Part shown: one piece after another, positions 61,991 to 64,000 of the stretch
Layout of the letters: each line of letters starts with the position of its first letter
Position numbering within the stretch: the stretch's first letter is position 1
Source: Calliopsis andreniformis
Taxonomy: Eukaryota > Arthropoda > Insecta > Hymenoptera > Andrenidae
Length of the DNA: 64,000 nt
Direction of reading: 5' to 3'
NCBI RefSeq assembly: GCF_051401765.1
Contig: NW_027480422.1
Coordinates: forward strand, 23,764,001-23,828,000
Notes under the pieces: model-generated
The model's database searches: none
What the model was told of the DNA's origin: nothing
What the model saw: only the letters and a program-made list of their open reading frames with translations
Translations under genes and position numbers: made by a program

Positions 61991-64000
61991 GCCCACGTTG
62001 CCCGGAATGTAGAAATGACCATCACTTTCACACTGGTTGCAATTATTCTTGTTATACGATGGAAAAACTGTTGTATTTATTTTGTATTTTATGCCTCTGG
62101 CGTTGACTCCTAAGGCCGTAGCTATTCGATGTGTTGGAGCAACGCCCTAGAGTGAAGCCTAGGTTGCGCGGAACATAGAAATGACCATGTCTTTCACACT
62201 GGTTGCAATTATTCATTTTATACAATGGAAAAACTGTTGTATTTATATTGTTCTTTATAGTTATGGCGTTGACTTCTAAGGCGGTAGCTATTCGATGTGG
62301 TGGAGCAATGCCCTAGAGTGAAGCCTAGGTTGCCCGGAACGTAGAAATGACCATTACCTTCACACTTCTTGCAATTATACATTTTATACGATGGAAAAAC
62401 TGTTGTACTTATGTTGTATTTTGTTCTCCTGGCGTTGAATTCTAAGTACCTAGCTATTCCAGCTGGTGGAGCAATGCCCTAGAGTGAAGCCTAGGTCACC
62501 CGGAACATAGAAATGACCAGTACTTTCACACTGGTTGCAGCTTTCCTGTTATACGATGGAAAAACTGTTGCATTTTTATTGTGTTTTATGCTTCTGGCGT
62601 TGACTTCCTAGGCCCTAACTACACGATCTGGAGGAGCAACGCCCTAGAGTGAAGCCTAGGCTGCCCGGAATGTAGAAATGACCATCACTTTCACAATGGT
62701 TGCAATTATTCTTGTTATACGATGGAAAAACTGTTGTATTTATTTTGTATTTTATGCCTCTGGCGTTGACTCCTAAGGCCGTAGCTATTCGATGTGTTGG
62801 AGCAACGCCCTAGAGTGAAGCCTAGGTTGCCCGGAACATAGAAATGACCATGTCTTTCACACTGGTTGCAATTACTCATTTTATACAATGGAAAAACTGT
62901 TGTATTTATATTGTTCTTTATAGTTATGGCGTTGAGTTCTAAGGCGGTAGCTATTCGATGTGGTGGAGCAATGCCCTAGAGTGAAGCCTAGGTTGCCCGG
63001 AACGTAGAAATGACCATTACCTTCGCACTTCTTGCAATTATACATTTTATACGATGGAAAAACTGTTGTACTTATGTTGTATTTTGTTCTCCTGGCGTTG
63101 AATTCTAAGTACCTAGCTATTCCATCTGGTGGAGCAATGCCCTAGAGTGAAGCCTAGGACACCCGGAACATAGAAATGACCAGTACTTTCACACTGGTTG
63201 CAGTTATTCATGCTATACGATGGAAAACCTGTTGCATTTTTATTGTATTTTATGCCTCTGGCGTTGACTTCTAAGTCCCTAGCTATTCGATCTGGTGGAG
63301 CAAGTCCCTAGAGTGAAGCCTAGGTTGCCCGGAACGTAGAAATGACCTGTACTTTCACATTGGTTGCAATTATTCCTGTTATGCTATGGAAAAACTGTTG
63401 CATTTTTATTGTATTTTATGCTTCTGGCGTTAAATTCTAAGTCCCTAACCATGCGATCTGGTGGAGCAACGCCCTACAGTTAAGCCTAGGTTGCCCGGAA
63501 CGTAGAAATGACCATAACTTTCACACTGGTTGCAATTATTCGTTTTATACAATGGAAAAACTGTTCTATTTATTTTGTATTTTATGCGTCTGGAGTTGTT
63601 TTCTAAGATCCTAACCATTCGACCTGGTGGGCCAACGCCCTGGAGTGAAGCCTAGGTTGCCCGGAACGTAGAAATGACCATCACTTTCACACTGGTTGCA
63701 ATTATTCTTGTTATACGATGGAAAAACTGTTGTATTTATATTATATTTTATGCTTCTGGCGTTGACTTCTTAGGCCCTAACTATTCGATCTGGTGGAGCA
63801 ACGCCCTAGGGTGAAGCCTAGGTTGCCCGGAACGTAGAAATGACCATAACTTTCATACTGGTTGCAATTATTCGTTTTATACCGTGGAAACACTGTTGTA
63901 TTTATATTGTATTTTATGCGTCTGGAGTTGTTTTCTAAGATCCTAACTATTCGACCTGGTGGGCCAACGCCCTGGAGTGAAGCCTAGGTTGCCCGGAACG
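61991..64000 (+). repeat. 13-monomer tandem repeat of the preceding sequence, running off the window
   Basis: From about 62030 to the last base this matches about 59873-61843 at a constant offset of 2,157 bp (13 x 166 minus 1). Examples are the GCAGCTTTCC monomer at 60376/62533 and GGGCCAACGC at 61804/63961. So after the second 15.6-kb copy the array repeats its own last 13 monomers rather than starting a third 15.6-kb unit. The first ~40 bp resemble 57011 instead (GCCCACGTTG), so the exact breakpoint is uncertain. Confidence 0.88.

Larger units (their letters stand above)
1..64000 (+). repeat. 166-bp tandem satellite array, whole window
   Basis: The whole window is head-to-tail copies of one 166-bp unit, all in the same orientation. 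Landmarks such as CCTAGG, TTGCCCGGAACGTAGAAATG, GGTTGCAATTATTC and GGTGGAGCAACGCC recur every 166 bp. Counting from the ATG-ACC landmark at 116 to the one at 63674 gives 383 units and a net -20 bp. One half of the unit is GC-richer (CCTAGG, CCCGG, GGTGGAGCAACGCC). The other is AT-rich (runs of A, TATTTATATTGTATTTTATG). I found no spacer, transposon, inversion or unique segment. Neither array end is in the window. The size and purity resemble centromeric satellites of plants and animals, but I do not recognise the family, and a centromeric role is inferred from architecture only. Confidence 0.97.

Noticed and set aside
1..64000. CRISPR array
   Set aside because: The units are directly adjacent with no unique spacers, and 166 bp is far above CRISPR repeat length.
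1..64000. Canonical CENP-B box (TTCG....A..CGGG)
   Set aside because: TTCGATCTGGTGGAGC has the TTCG half but lacks the required A and CGGG spacing. The reverse strand at CCCGGAACG has CGGG without a correctly placed TTCG. Not a match.
1..64000. Telomeric repeat tract
   Set aside because: Only isolated single TTAGG/CCTAA motifs occur inside each monomer; there is no tandem telomere repeat.
1..64000. rRNA intergenic spacer or tRNA/5S-derived satellite
   Set aside because: No rRNA or tRNA sequence, and no recognisable internal pol III box pair, could be identified in the monomer.

Overview
This 64 kb window is a single uninterrupted satellite DNA array. I see no genes, RNA genes, transposons or unique DNA. 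The repeat unit is a 166-bp monomer, about 41% GC by my count of a typical unit, arranged head to tail in one orientation from the first base to the last. Roughly 385 monomers fit in the window. From the ATG-ACC landmark at 116 to the equivalent landmark at 63674 there are 383 units with a net change of only -20 bp. Both edges cut through the array, so it extends beyond the window on both sides.

The setting is eukaryotic heterochromatin, most likely centromeric or pericentromeric. The reasons are the nucleosome-sized monomer (compare the ~155-180 bp centromeric satellites of many plants and the 171-bp primate alpha satellite), its purity over 64 kb, and its higher-order structure. I do not recognise the satellite family and cannot name the species. 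Many recurrent variants are CpG to TpG/CpA changes, which fits a genome with cytosine methylation, such as a plant or vertebrate. This is inference.

Layout, with all block edges read by eye (about +/-20 bp). From 1 to about 20.9 kb there are diverged monomers and older, broken-up block duplications: 0.7-1.15 kb = 3.7-4.1 kb = 12.0-12.4 kb; 2.05-3.87 kb = 4.70-6.19 kb minus two monomers; 6.2-6.9 and 7.6-8.4 kb = 15.3-16.5 kb; 8.7-9.4 kb = 19.2-19.9 kb; 13.4-14.2 kb = 17.6-18.3 kb. From about 16.7 to 31.2 kb there are cleaner duplications at exact multiples of 166 (35, 21, 17, 13, 34 and 11 monomers) that overlap each other as a mosaic. From 30,791 to 61,990 there are two tandem copies of a 15,600-bp, 94-monomer block. 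They align without gaps, and I could find only five single-base differences. From about 61,991 to the end a 13-monomer (2,157-bp) block repeats the immediately preceding sequence.

Nothing here encodes a pathway. Short open frames of 60-109 codons recur on both strands, but they are the same satellite read in chance-open frames. The most notable result is the hierarchy of duplications: young and near-identical on the right, older and scrambled on the left. This is the pattern expected where unequal exchange or replication-based amplification is active at one side of an array. A conserved inverted repeat within the monomer is the best candidate for a sequence-level functional element.
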